A DNA stretch of 11,743 nt, from positions 1-11,743 of the forward strand of contig CAZLXW010000091.1 of assembly GCA_964563505.1 (NCBI GenBank). Reading direction: 5' to 3'. The DNA comes from UBA1351 sp964563505. GTDB lineage: Bacteria; Bacillota; Clostridia; Lachnospirales; Vallitaleaceae. Both the position numbers and the translations under genes were made by a program. The notes beneath the pieces are model-generated. The model worked only from the letters and a program-made list of their open reading frames with translations. It searched no databases and was not told the DNA's origin. The number at the start of each line of letters is the position of its first letter. Within the stretch, counting starts at the first letter, position 1. Of this stretch, positions 1 to 5,955 are shown in pieces.

Positions 1-23
1 TATTTTTTTGATTCTAAAATGTC

Positions 24-54
24 TTTGATAGAAAAGTAGAACTTTCCTATCAAA
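24..54. repeat. 14-bp inverted repeat beyond the rbr terminator
   Basis: Positions 24-37 pair with 41-54 around a 3-nt loop. There is one imperfect position (32/46), which becomes a G-U wobble when read on the minus strand. It lies just past the T-run of the rubrerythrin terminator. No immediate T-run follows it on either strand, so it is not a standard intrinsic terminator by itself. It could be a backup hairpin for minus-strand transcripts or belong to a gene left of the window. Confidence 0.5.
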
Positions 55-86
55 TGAAAAAGCAGATACGTTGACGTATCTGCTTT
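55..86 (-). terminator. rbr intrinsic terminator
   Basis: A 12-bp perfect stem (59-70 with 75-86) closes a TTGA loop. Read on the minus strand it is followed by TTTTTCATTT. It sits 13 bp after the rubrerythrin stop codon, as expected for a Rho-independent terminator of that gene. Confidence 0.9.
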
Positions 87-99
87 ACTTATAATCAAT

Positions 100-690
100 T
101 TAGAAATTATCGCATAGGATTTCAAAATACTCTCGCGCATGTTGACATGCAGGACATAGTTCAGGCGCTTTTTTTCCAACATGGATATATCCGCAATTTC
201 CGCATTTCCATGCAATGGATTCTTCGCGTTCAAACACTTTATTATTTGCAATGTTATCTGCTAACTTACGATATCTTTCTTCATGGTGCTTTTCAACTTC
301 AGCAATTTTTCTATATGTCGTTGCGATTGCTGTAAATCCTTCTTCTTCAGCATCATCAGCAAATGATGGATATAGGTCTTCCCATTCTTCTTGTTCTCCA
401 TCCGCTGCTGCTTTTAGATTTTCTAATGTTGAACCTAAAGCAATTGGATATGAAGCTCCGTTAATTTCATTCATTTCACCATTGAGGTCTTCAATTAGAA
501 ACTTATAGAAGCGTTCAGCATGCTCTTTTTCATTATCTGCTGTTTCTTGAAAAATGTTTGAGATTTGAATATATCCTTCTTTTTTTGCTTTACTCGCGTA
601 ATACGTATAGCGCATTCTTGCCTGTGACTCACCTGCAAAAGATTTCATTAAGTTATCAGCTGTTTTTGTTCCTTTTAATGATTTGCTCAT
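100..690 (-). CDS. rbr: Rubrerythrin
   Basis: Non-haem iron protein of the cytoplasm. The family reduces hydrogen peroxide in anaerobes and microaerophiles using electrons from rubredoxin or related carriers. The 196-residue product has the classic two-domain order. An N-terminal ferritin-like four-helix diiron domain spans about residues 1-145, with E21, E54-x-x-H57, E99-x-x-E102 and E133-x-x-H136 as likely ligands. A C-terminal rubredoxin-like domain carries C163-x-x-C166 and C179-x-x-C182. Length is normal for the family. An in-frame ATG four codons further upstream (700-702) overlaps the GGAGG, so the ATG at 688-690 is chosen. The gene is monocistronic, with a promoter at 755-783 and a terminator at 55-86. 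It is divergent from a cation exporter. Family assignment is secure; regulation is inferred. Confidence 0.96.
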   Translation of the reverse strand: MSKSLKGTKTADNLMKSFAGESQARMRYTYYASKAKKEGYIQISNIFQETADNEKEHAERFYKFLIEDLNGEMNEINGASYPIALGSTLENLKAAADGEQEEWEDLYPSFADDAEEEGFTAIATTYRKIAEVEKHHEERYRKLADNIANNKVFEREESIAWKCGNCGYIHVGKKAPELCPACQHAREYFEILCDNF

Positions 691-695
691 AAATA

Positions 696-700
696 CCTCC
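696..700 (-). promoter_or_regulatory. Ribosome binding site deciding the rbr start
   Basis: A GGAGG on the minus strand lies 5 nt before the ATG at 688-690. It overlaps the alternative upstream ATG, which rules out the four-residue longer protein. Confidence 0.85.
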
Positions 701-730
701 ATTTGTTATTTTTTTATTAACAATTATTAT

Positions 731-773
731 TAATTGAAATTGTTTACAATTATGATTTTATCATTTTCAATTA
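731..773. promoter_or_regulatory. Operator-like nested inverted repeats over the rbr promoter
   Basis: Three symmetric elements are packed around the rbr -10 and predicted start site. A 14-bp palindrome AATTGT-TT-ACAATT lies at 738-751. A second palindrome, ATGAT-TTT-ATCAT, lies at 752-764 and overlaps the -10. An outer pair of 9-nt arms lies at 731-739 and 765-773. The position suits a repressor site. The bases do not match the PerR or Fur consensus well, so the regulator is unknown and chance symmetry in AT-rich DNA is possible. Confidence 0.4.
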
Positions 774-783
774 CTTGTGTCAA
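755..783 (-). promoter_or_regulatory. rbr promoter
   Basis: Read on the minus strand: TTGACA (778-783), a 17-nt spacer, then TAAAAT (755-760). The -35 is full consensus and the -10 matches at five of six positions. The predicted start near 748 gives a leader of about 58 nt before the chosen ATG. Confidence 0.8.
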
Positions 784-811
784 CATCCAAGGAGCAATAA
801 AGTTATTATTA

Positions 812-820
812 TGATATAAT
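812..820 (+). promoter_or_regulatory. Extended -10 promoter of the CDF exporter gene
   Basis: TGA-TATAAT is a full-consensus -10 with the TGn extension. No good -35 hexamer is found 16-18 nt upstream (around 791-798), as is typical of extended -10 promoters. Its -35 zone lies next to the -35 of the divergent rbr promoter. The leader to the ATG at 853 is about 26 nt. Confidence 0.65.
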
Positions 821-852
821 ACTTCTATATATTTTATAAAAGGAGTTTTATT

Positions 853-1743
853 ATGGACAAAAGAAATTCAAGTATACATTATGTAGCAATAAGTGGAATG
901 GTTGGGAATATTTTTCTGCTGATTATTAAATTATTCGTCGGATTTATGAGTCACAGTCAAGCTATGATTGCAGACGGGTTAAATAGTGCAGGCGATGTCT
1001 TTGCTTCTCTTATGACATTTATCGGCAATAAAATCTCTTCAAAACCTTATGATGAAGAACATCCTTACGGCCACGGAAAGGCAGAATATATTTTTAGTAT
1101 GCTTATCAGCATTTCTTTATTCGTCGTTGCCTTTAATATAATCAAAAGTTCCATTGATTCTCTCACAAGTCATCGTACTTTTTTATTTACTCCATGGCTC
1201 ATTGTTGTTGCTATAGCAACTATTGCTATAAAATTTGGCTTATACCTTTATGCCAATCGCATCGGTCATAAACACAATTCACTTTTAGCATTTGCTAATG
1301 CTGAAGATCATCGAAACGATATCTTTATAACTCTTTTCACATTGTTAAGTATCGTCACAGCATATTTCCAACTATATTTTATAGACAGTATTGTTGGTGT
1401 TGCTATCGGTATTTGGATTGCATACACCGGATTATCCATCTTTAGCAGTGCCTATTATGTACTCATGGATACAATGATTGATCAAGATATCAAAGATGAG
1501 CTCTTTGAAATAATCGGTGGAATTGAAGGCGTTGACCACGTCGATACCATTACATCTAAACCCATTGGTTTAAACTTCTTACTTATAGTAAAAATATCCG
1601 TCGATGGAAATTTAAGTATTATAAAAGGTCACCAAATTGGTGACCAAGTTAAGAAAACACTTTTAAATTATAACTATGTCGATGAAGTCATCGTACATCT
1701 TAATGCAACACAAATCCATCCACAAAAAGAATACATTAAATAG
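853..1743 (+). CDS. CDF family cation exporter, probable Mn2+ efflux (MntE/MneP type)
   Basis: Membrane cation/proton antiporter of the cation diffusion facilitator family, 296 residues. It has the usual layout: about six membrane segments in residues 10-205, then a soluble C-terminal domain (about 206-296) of the dimerising kind. Family signatures include the A-D-G-L-N block in helix 2 and the H-P-Y-G-H-G-K block (70-76) after it. The metal site reads N44-x-x-x-D48 in helix 2 and D152-x-x-x-D156 in helix 5. Zinc exporters usually have D/H-x-x-x-D and H-x-x-x-D here. The N-D-D-D set is the pattern described for manganese exporters such as MntE and MneP. AAAAGGAG lies 7 nt before the ATG. The stop is only 11 nt from the end of the convergent flavin reductase gene, and no terminator is visible between them. 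CDF membership is certain; manganese preference is inferred from four residues. Confidence 0.93.
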   Translation: MDKRNSSIHYVAISGMVGNIFLLIIKLFVGFMSHSQAMIADGLNSAGDVFASLMTFIGNKISSKPYDEEHPYGHGKAEYIFSMLISISLFVVAFNIIKSSIDSLTSHRTFLFTPWLIVVAIATIAIKFGLYLYANRIGHKHNSLLAFANAEDHRNDIFITLFTLLSIVTAYFQLYFIDSIVGVAIGIWIAYTGLSIFSSAYYVLMDTMIDQDIKDELFEIIGGIEGVDHVDTITSKPIGLNFLLIVKISVDGNLSIIKGHQIGDQVKKTLLNYNYVDEVIVHLNATQIHPQKEYIK

Positions 1744-1754
1744 ATCCAAAACAA

Positions 1755-2279
1755 TTAATCAATTCGATAAGAATTCACGATTTCACCGTAAAAAATCATA
1801 TGATAATCGCCTTCCGGATAGTATCGATTTTTAATCGTATCATCAATAAACTCGGGAATGAGTTGATGTTTGGCTACAACTCGACATTCATAGTGTAATC
1901 CACACTCTTGAATAATTGGTATTTCCACATTTTCACCCTCAGCTGCATGTATATCACATTCAACAAATTTATCAACATCTCTTCCGGAATGTGTGCCACA
2001 ATAAGTGATTTGTTTTTTCAGTTTTTGATTTAGTGGGATGCTGACCGTAAACTCTTTATGGACATCAATGCCTTCAAAGGTAAAGCGACTTGGACGTACA
2101 CCAATCACTAATACCGGTCGTCCCCACATAACACCGGATGTTGCCCATCCAATGGTCATTGTGTTGACTTTACTTTGTGTCTTTACGGTTAAAAAAGCTC
2201 CTTTTGGTATTTGTTCAAGAGCATCCTTTAAATACCGTGTATACTTTACTTTTTTTCGTTCAATCTTCTCTTCCGCCAT
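1755..2279 (-). CDS. Flavin reductase-like FMN-binding split-barrel protein
   Basis: A 174-residue protein of the flavin reductase / flavoredoxin group, which binds FMN in a split-barrel dimer and passes electrons from NAD(P)H or another carrier. The N-terminal part fits the family: a G-A-F-L-T-V strand, N-T-M-T-I-G-W around residues 39-45, then G-R-P-V-L-V-I-G-V-R-P-S-R-F-T. A second domain half ends in a strand near H-M-I-F-Y-G-E-I-V. No signal peptide or membrane segment is seen. The longest frame begins at a TTG at 2294. GGAGGG at 2287-2292 sits 7 nt before the ATG at 2277-2279, so that ATG is preferred. It starts 32 nt after thrC with no terminator between, so it is probably co-transcribed with thrC. 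The physiological substrate cannot be told from sequence. Confidence 0.85.
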   Translation of the reverse strand: MAEEKIERKKVKYTRYLKDALEQIPKGAFLTVKTQSKVNTMTIGWATSGVMWGRPVLVIGVRPSRFTFEGIDVHKEFTVSIPLNQKLKKQITYCGTHSGRDVDKFVECDIHAAEGENVEIPIIQECGLHYECRVVAKHQLIPEFIDDTIKNRYYPEGDYHMIFYGEIVNSYRID

Positions 2280-2286
2280 CGCATAA

Positions 2287-2292
2287 CCCTCC
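2287..2292 (-). promoter_or_regulatory. Ribosome binding site deciding the flavin reductase start
   Basis: GGAGGG on the minus strand lies 7 nt before the ATG at 2277-2279. The alternative TTG at 2292-2294 overlaps the motif and is unlikely to be used. Confidence 0.8.
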
Positions 2293-2311
2293 AATACGAA
2301 TTATCTATATT

Positions 2312-3802
2312 TTATTTTTTTAAAAAATTCAGCACAACATCTGCCATCGAATCCTTTTCACATACTGTTGAATGTAAAATCGATCTTTTTTCAATATCTT
2401 TAACTGCTTCCGGAATATCCACTTTTGAAACTTTATATAATTCATGTAATAGTTCAAAGTCATCGATATTTTCATAGCTATCATCTAATGCCACAAGTGT
2501 ACTTTTTGTAAATTTATATGGACTTGCTGTTGACACAATCACTGTTTTTGTTATGTCTTTTGTCTCGTCAATGTATTGATCAAAAGCAACTTTTGCCACT
2601 GCTGTATGTGGATCTAACATGTAGTTAACATCTTCAAACTCGTCTTTAATCGCTTCTTGCGTCATGGCTTCTGTCGCAAAGGCCGGATAAAATGCATCTA
2701 ACTTTGCTTTCATATCCTTAGTAATGCTATATTGACCTTCTGTTTGTAATCCTTCCATCAATTCATTAACCACCGATGCATCTTCTCCGGCAATTGTGTA
2801 AATGAGTCGTTCCAAATTACTTGAAATTAAAATATCCATTGATGGAGAAATCGTTAATACAAAATCTCTGCGTCGATCATATGTTCCTGTCTCAAAAAAA
2901 TCATATAAAACTTTATTATCATTCGAAGCACATATTAGTTTATTCAAAGGTAGGCCCATTTCTTTTGCATAATAGGCAGCTAAAATATTACCAAAGTTGC
3001 CTGTAGGTACGACAACATTTATTGACTCTCCGGCTTGTATTTCTTCTTCCTTCACTAATCGGCTATAGGCATATACATAATAAACAACTTGTGGCAGTAA
3101 TCGGCCGATATTGATTGAGTTGGCACTCGAGAGTTGCACTCCAACTTCATTTAGCCTTTGATTAAATTCTCGATCATTAAAAATTGTTTTTACTCCATTT
3201 TGCGCATCATCAAAGTTTCCATCAATGCCGACAACAAGGGTATTTTCTCCTTCACTTGTCGTCATTTGTCGTTCTTGAATCTTTGACACACCGTTTTTGG
3301 GATAAAACACAATGATTTTTGTCCCTTCAACATCACCAAAACCAGCAAGCGCTGCCTTTCCGGTGTCACCAGAGGTTGCTGTCAATATTGCAATTTCATT
3401 TGTAATTCCTTGTTTTTTAGCCGCCGTCGTCATTAAATACGGTAAAATCGAAAGTGCCATATCTTTAAAAGCAATGGTGGAACCATGAAATAATTCCAAA
3501 TAATAATAGTCATTCTTCTTAACAATTGGGGCAATATCAGGGTTGTCAAATTTATGATCATATGCACTATAAACACAGTGCTTGATTTCTTCTTCTGTAA
3601 AATCTGTAAGAAACTCTCCTAAAACATAGCAGGCAATCTCTTGATAAGACAGATCTTTTAATTCTTCAAATGTTTTATTCAACGTTGGAATTTGATTGGG
3701 AACAAACAATCCACCGTCATTAGCTAAGCCTTTTACAATTGCGTAAGATGACTCAACATTTTTTTCATTTCCGCGCGTACTATTATAACCTATTTTTTTC
3801 AT
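2312..3802 (-). CDS. thrC: Threonine synthase
   Basis: Cytoplasmic PLP enzyme that turns O-phospho-L-homoserine into L-threonine and phosphate, the last step of threonine synthesis. At 496 residues it is the long form, with the family's N-terminal Y-N-S-T-R-G (6-11). The PLP lysine is K113 in H-G-S-T-I-A-F-K-D. Other landmarks are T-S-G-D-T-G-K-A-A (143-151), S-I-N-I-G-R-L-L-P-Q (229-238) and the glycine-rich phosphate loop P-T-G-N-F-G-N-I-L-A (266-275). AAGGTGG lies just before the ATG at 3802. A strong promoter sits at 3845-3873, giving a leader of about 36 nt, too short for a T-box or threonine attenuator. No homoserine kinase or dehydrogenase gene adjoins it here. The flavin-reductase-like gene follows after 32 nt. 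Confidence 0.96.
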   Translation of the reverse strand: MKKIGYNSTRGNEKNVESSYAIVKGLANDGGLFVPNQIPTLNKTFEELKDLSYQEIACYVLGEFLTDFTEEEIKHCVYSAYDHKFDNPDIAPIVKKNDYYYLELFHGSTIAFKDMALSILPYLMTTAAKKQGITNEIAILTATSGDTGKAALAGFGDVEGTKIIVFYPKNGVSKIQERQMTTSEGENTLVVGIDGNFDDAQNGVKTIFNDREFNQRLNEVGVQLSSANSINIGRLLPQVVYYVYAYSRLVKEEEIQAGESINVVVPTGNFGNILAAYYAKEMGLPLNKLICASNDNKVLYDFFETGTYDRRRDFVLTISPSMDILISSNLERLIYTIAGEDASVVNELMEGLQTEGQYSITKDMKAKLDAFYPAFATEAMTQEAIKDEFEDVNYMLDPHTAVAKVAFDQYIDETKDITKTVIVSTASPYKFTKSTLVALDDSYENIDDFELLHELYKVSKVDIPEAVKDIEKRSILHSTVCEKDSMADVVLNFLKK

Positions 3803-3844
3803 CCTATACCACCTTATGTAATTTTAATTAGAAAGTTTGGGGAA

Positions 3845-3873
3845 ATTATAACATATTCTTCTATCAAATACAA
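3845..3873 (-). promoter_or_regulatory. thrC promoter
   Basis: Read on the minus strand: TTGTAT (3868-3873), a 17-nt spacer, then TATAAT (3845-3850). A TGT extension precedes the full-consensus -10. It lies just after the terminator of the upstream hydrolase gene, so thrC begins a new transcription unit. Confidence 0.85.
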
Positions 3874-3888
3874 TTGTTTTTGAAGGAA

Positions 3889-3916
3889 AGACAAAAAGTA
3901 TTGCTTCCGCAATACT
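3889..3916 (-). terminator. Terminator of the SleB-like hydrolase gene
   Basis: An 8-bp perfect stem (3897-3904 with 3909-3916) closes a GGAA loop on the minus strand. It is followed by TTTTTGTC and lies 16 nt past the stop codon. This is a typical Rho-independent terminator that separates the gene from thrC. Confidence 0.9.
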
Positions 3917-3932
3917 CTATATCTAAGCCAAT

Positions 3933-4817
3933 TTATTTATCCTTGAAATACTCAACAACTCCATACTTTGTCACAAATTGAAGTTTCGTATTAAACCAGC
4001 GCATATTTTTAGCACTCGTTATATACGGATTTACAAAGGATAGTGCTCCTGCACTGTTGTCAATCCCTGCTAAAGCAATCTCTACTGCTTTTTTTGTGTC
4101 TTTACTTACACTAACTTCATAATAGCGTCCATCTAAGATTGGAGAAAATTGATATATTTTCCCATTGTTTTGAAAAACAACTTTTTCAATCGTATCTGGA
4201 TATGAGGAATCATACATACGGTTAATAATTGCATTAGCAATAATCGTTCGATTAAATAAATCTTCTGAGCCAACCTCTGCCTCAACAATACGTAATAATA
4301 CACTATAATCGGTTTCTGATAGTTCAATCGGTTCTCGAAATTCAATAATCGGTTCATAACCAACTAAAGTCATTCCTTCGAGTAATTCATCCACTAAATC
4401 TTTGAGTACATTTTCATCATTTACGATTGACGATGTTGATAATATCTCTTTTTCATCTTCATCTTTCATAATTGACAATACTTTTTGATTGCTTGGTGCA
4501 TCGATGCCTTGTATTGTCTGAAATGTATCTAGATTCATTATTGGATGACTAAGAAGGTTACGATCTAGCAGCAGAACGATTTCATCTTCATTTTCACTGT
4601 TCATCTCAATTTCATCTAGTTCTTTTTCTTTTGAAATGTTTTCTTGTTCTTCTTGGTTTTTAGCACTATATACATTCACTAAATAACCATTTGAACCTAA
4701 TATGAAAACACTTACAATACAAGTCGTAACGATAACGCAACCAAAAGTATATACTTTTTTAGATATAGTATGATTCTTTTGAAACAAAAATTCAAATAAC
4801 TTTTTAAAAAAATTCAT
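3933..4817 (-). CDS. Membrane-anchored SleB-type cell wall hydrolase
   Basis: Predicted peptidoglycan hydrolase of 294 residues. Residues 1-21 are basic. Residues 22-41 form one hydrophobic segment (T-F-G-C-V-I-V ... F-I-L-G), an uncleaved anchor or signal with no clear cleavage site. Residues 52-150 are a low-complexity, very acidic stretch rich in E, D, N and K that looks like a flexible spacer. Residues 168-293 match the SleB / Hydrolase_2 domain: L-L-R-I-V-E-A-E-V-G-S-E, A-I-I-N-R-M, Q-F-S-P-I-L-D-G and a late S-F-V-N-P block. E181 is the likely catalytic glutamate by alignment with spore lytic SleB enzymes. No LysM or other recognisable wall-binding repeat is seen. GGAGA lies 5 nt before the ATG. 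The gene is monocistronic. A role in spore germination cannot be assumed; general wall turnover is as likely. Confidence 0.82.
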   Translation of the reverse strand: MNFFKKLFEFLFQKNHTISKKVYTFGCVIVTTCIVSVFILGSNGYLVNVYSAKNQEEQENISKEKELDEIEMNSENEDEIVLLLDRNLLSHPIMNLDTFQTIQGIDAPSNQKVLSIMKDEDEKEILSTSSIVNDENVLKDLVDELLEGMTLVGYEPIIEFREPIELSETDYSVLLRIVEAEVGSEDLFNRTIIANAIINRMYDSSYPDTIEKVVFQNNGKIYQFSPILDGRYYEVSVSKDTKKAVEIALAGIDNSAGALSFVNPYITSAKNMRWFNTKLQFVTKYGVVEYFKDK

Positions 4818-4852
4818 AATATCTCCTTTTCAATACTTTTTACGACTTGGTC

Positions 4853-4881
4853 ATTATACTTAGTATCAATTTCTAAGTCAA
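4853..4881 (-). promoter_or_regulatory. Promoter of the SleB-like hydrolase gene
   Basis: Read on the minus strand: TTGACT (4876-4881), a 17-nt spacer, then TATAAT (4853-4858). This is close to ideal for the housekeeping sigma factor. It argues against a gene driven only by a sporulation-specific sigma factor. The leader is about 30 nt. Confidence 0.85.
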
Positions 4882-5059
4882 TGAACCCAACTTCACTTTA
4901 GATATTTTTTTATTATTTTCAGAATATTCCGTTATTTATATTAGCATTTCATCTATTTTTTTTTGATATTACCCTGTTTTTTTGGTTAATATTTCAATGA
5001 TATATATATATATATCATGATGCCTAAGGAAAGATTAAGTACTATTTCTCTTCTCTTAT
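4882..5059. other. Intergenic region between two divergent promoters
   Basis: About 180 nt with no credible gene on either strand. On the plus strand it is rich in T runs (4909-4917, 4956-4964, 4977-4983). An imperfect hairpin pairs GATATTACC near 4965 with GGTTAATAT near 4984-4992. A (TA)n palindrome follows at 4997-5018. The region separates the SleB-like gene from the AP2/HNH-like gene and could hold binding sites for a shared regulator, but nothing recognisable is seen. Confidence 0.5.
4997..5018. repeat. 22-bp perfect palindrome made of a TA repeat
   Basis: ATGA plus a TA run plus TCAT forms a perfect 22-bp palindrome centred between 5007 and 5008. It could be a repressor site, a cruciform-prone or easily melted element, or a slippage-prone microsatellite. 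It lies about 65 nt upstream of the -10 of the AP2/HNH-like gene. Confidence 0.7.
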
Positions 5060-5089
5060 TTGTCTTTTTCCTATTTTTCATGCTATACT
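5060..5089 (+). promoter_or_regulatory. Promoter of the AP2/HNH-like gene
   Basis: TTGTCT (5060-5065), an 18-nt spacer, then TATACT (5084-5089) preceded by the TGC extension. A second TATAAT lies at 5093-5098, too close to the coding start to be the likely -10. The leader is about 20 nt. Confidence 0.6.
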
Positions 5090-5103
5090 AGCTATAATAT
5101 AAG

Positions 5104-5110
5104 AAAAGGA
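5104..5110 (+). promoter_or_regulatory. Ribosome binding site deciding the AP2/HNH-like start
   Basis: AAAAGGA ends 8 nt before the ATG at 5119 but only 2 nt before the alternative ATG at 5113. Normal spacing favours 5119. Confidence 0.6.
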
Positions 5111-5118
5111 CGATGGGT

Positions 5119-5928
5119 ATGCCTACAGGAATTTATGCAACAACTAAAAAAAACGGTCAACAATACTATCGCGTGTCAATAACGTACAAAAACAAACATA
5201 TTAGTTTAGGCAGCACTGACTCTTACGCTACTGCAGAAAATTGTTATGCATTAGCCAGTCTCATTGTACGCAACAACCGTTATCGTCTTCGTGATTACAA
5301 TAAAACCAATCAATCCTTAAGTTATGAAAAATGGGTTATACTCCATAATTTTAGAGATAATGGCCTTTATTTTAAAACTCCAATTTATCTATATAAGCAT
5401 TATTTCACCTATCATTTGTCGCAACAAACGATTCTAACCTTTGATGTTGATGACTTATTTTTTTACGGTACACATAAAATTTTTAAACGTGGAAACTATT
5501 TTTTTGTAAATGATTTTGGTATGCAAATGAATATATTAACGCGTTTTGGTATTCGCAATCATGCTTCAGCTGGTAAAGATTATCATTTTATCGATAAGGA
5601 CCCTTATAATTTGCGCTACGATAATATAGATATCATTAATCCTTATCATGGCGTCGAAAAAAAATTATACAAAAACAAAGTGCGCTACAAAGCGAAAATC
5701 CATGTCAACGGATATATTGTTCTAGGCTATTTTCAATCTATGCATAAAGCCGCTATTGCATATAATAAAGCCATCGATTTTATTCATCGCTATGTCCACT
5801 ATGATAAGAATTATACAAAAAACTACATTGATTCAATAAGCCAGGAAGAAATCGACTATTTATATACGACAATTGTACTACCAAAATATTTAATAAATCT
5901 CGCTAAAATAAATGAGCTGCTAAATTAA
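5119..5928 (+). CDS. AP2-domain protein with a degraded HNH-like core
   Basis: A 269-residue basic, tyrosine-rich protein (271 residues from the ATG at 5113; numbers below use that longer form). Residues 181-222 resemble an AP2 DNA-binding domain: G-V followed by R-Y-K-A-K-I-H-V-N-G, a Y-I-V-L-G-Y-F strand, then K-A-A-I-A-Y-N-K-A. Residues 5-52 look like a weaker copy: Y-Y-R-V-S-I-T-Y, H-I-S-L-G-S, then A-T-A-E-N-C-Y-A-L-A. Between them, about 110-176, is an HNH-like layout: D-V-D-D-L-F, G-N-Y-F-F-V, I-L-T-R and D-P-Y-N-L-R-Y-D-N-I. The usual L-H-R histidine is T143, and only H158 remains near the second site, so nuclease activity is doubtful. AP2/HNH proteins are usually selfish homing-type endonucleases. 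This one stands alone with its own promoter and terminator and may be a remnant or a domesticated DNA-binding protein. Domain calls are by eye. Confidence 0.7.
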   Translation: MPTGIYATTKKNGQQYYRVSITYKNKHISLGSTDSYATAENCYALASLIVRNNRYRLRDYNKTNQSLSYEKWVILHNFRDNGLYFKTPIYLYKHYFTYHLSQQTILTFDVDDLFFYGTHKIFKRGNYFFVNDFGMQMNILTRFGIRNHASAGKDYHFIDKDPYNLRYDNIDIINPYHGVEKKLYKNKVRYKAKIHVNGYIVLGYFQSMHKAAIAYNKAIDFIHRYVHYDKNYTKNYIDSISQEEIDYLYTTIVLPKYLINLAKINELLN

Positions 5929-5945
5929 TAGCAGCTCATTTATTT
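5906..5945. terminator. Bidirectional terminator between convergent genes
   Basis: A 16-bp perfect stem (5906-5921 with 5930-5945) has an 8-nt loop that contains the stop codon of the AP2/HNH-like gene. The A/T-rich outer arms give T-rich 3' tails on both strands, so it can end the plus-strand gene and clpE on the minus strand. The left arm encodes the last residues of the AP2/HNH-like protein. Confidence 0.85.
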
Positions 5946-5955
5946 GAATGATGTT

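Noticed and set aside
1627..1645. Near-perfect 19-bp inverted repeat (9-nt arms, 1-nt centre) inside the CDF exporter gene
   Set aside because: It lies in a well-conserved coding region, has no T-run and is far from any start or stop. Coding constraint plus chance explains it.
3803..3845. T-box or threonine leader upstream of thrC
   Set aside because: The predicted leader is only about 36 nt and holds no antiterminator or leader peptide.
4133..4363. Second minus-strand frame inside the SleB-like gene
   Set aside because: It overlaps the conserved catalytic domain in another frame and its product shows no recognisable pattern.
5113..5928. Intact homing endonuclease, intron or phage island
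   Set aside because: The HNH-like core lacks expected histidines, flanking genes are unbroken housekeeping genes, and no integrase, direct repeats or tRNA are seen.
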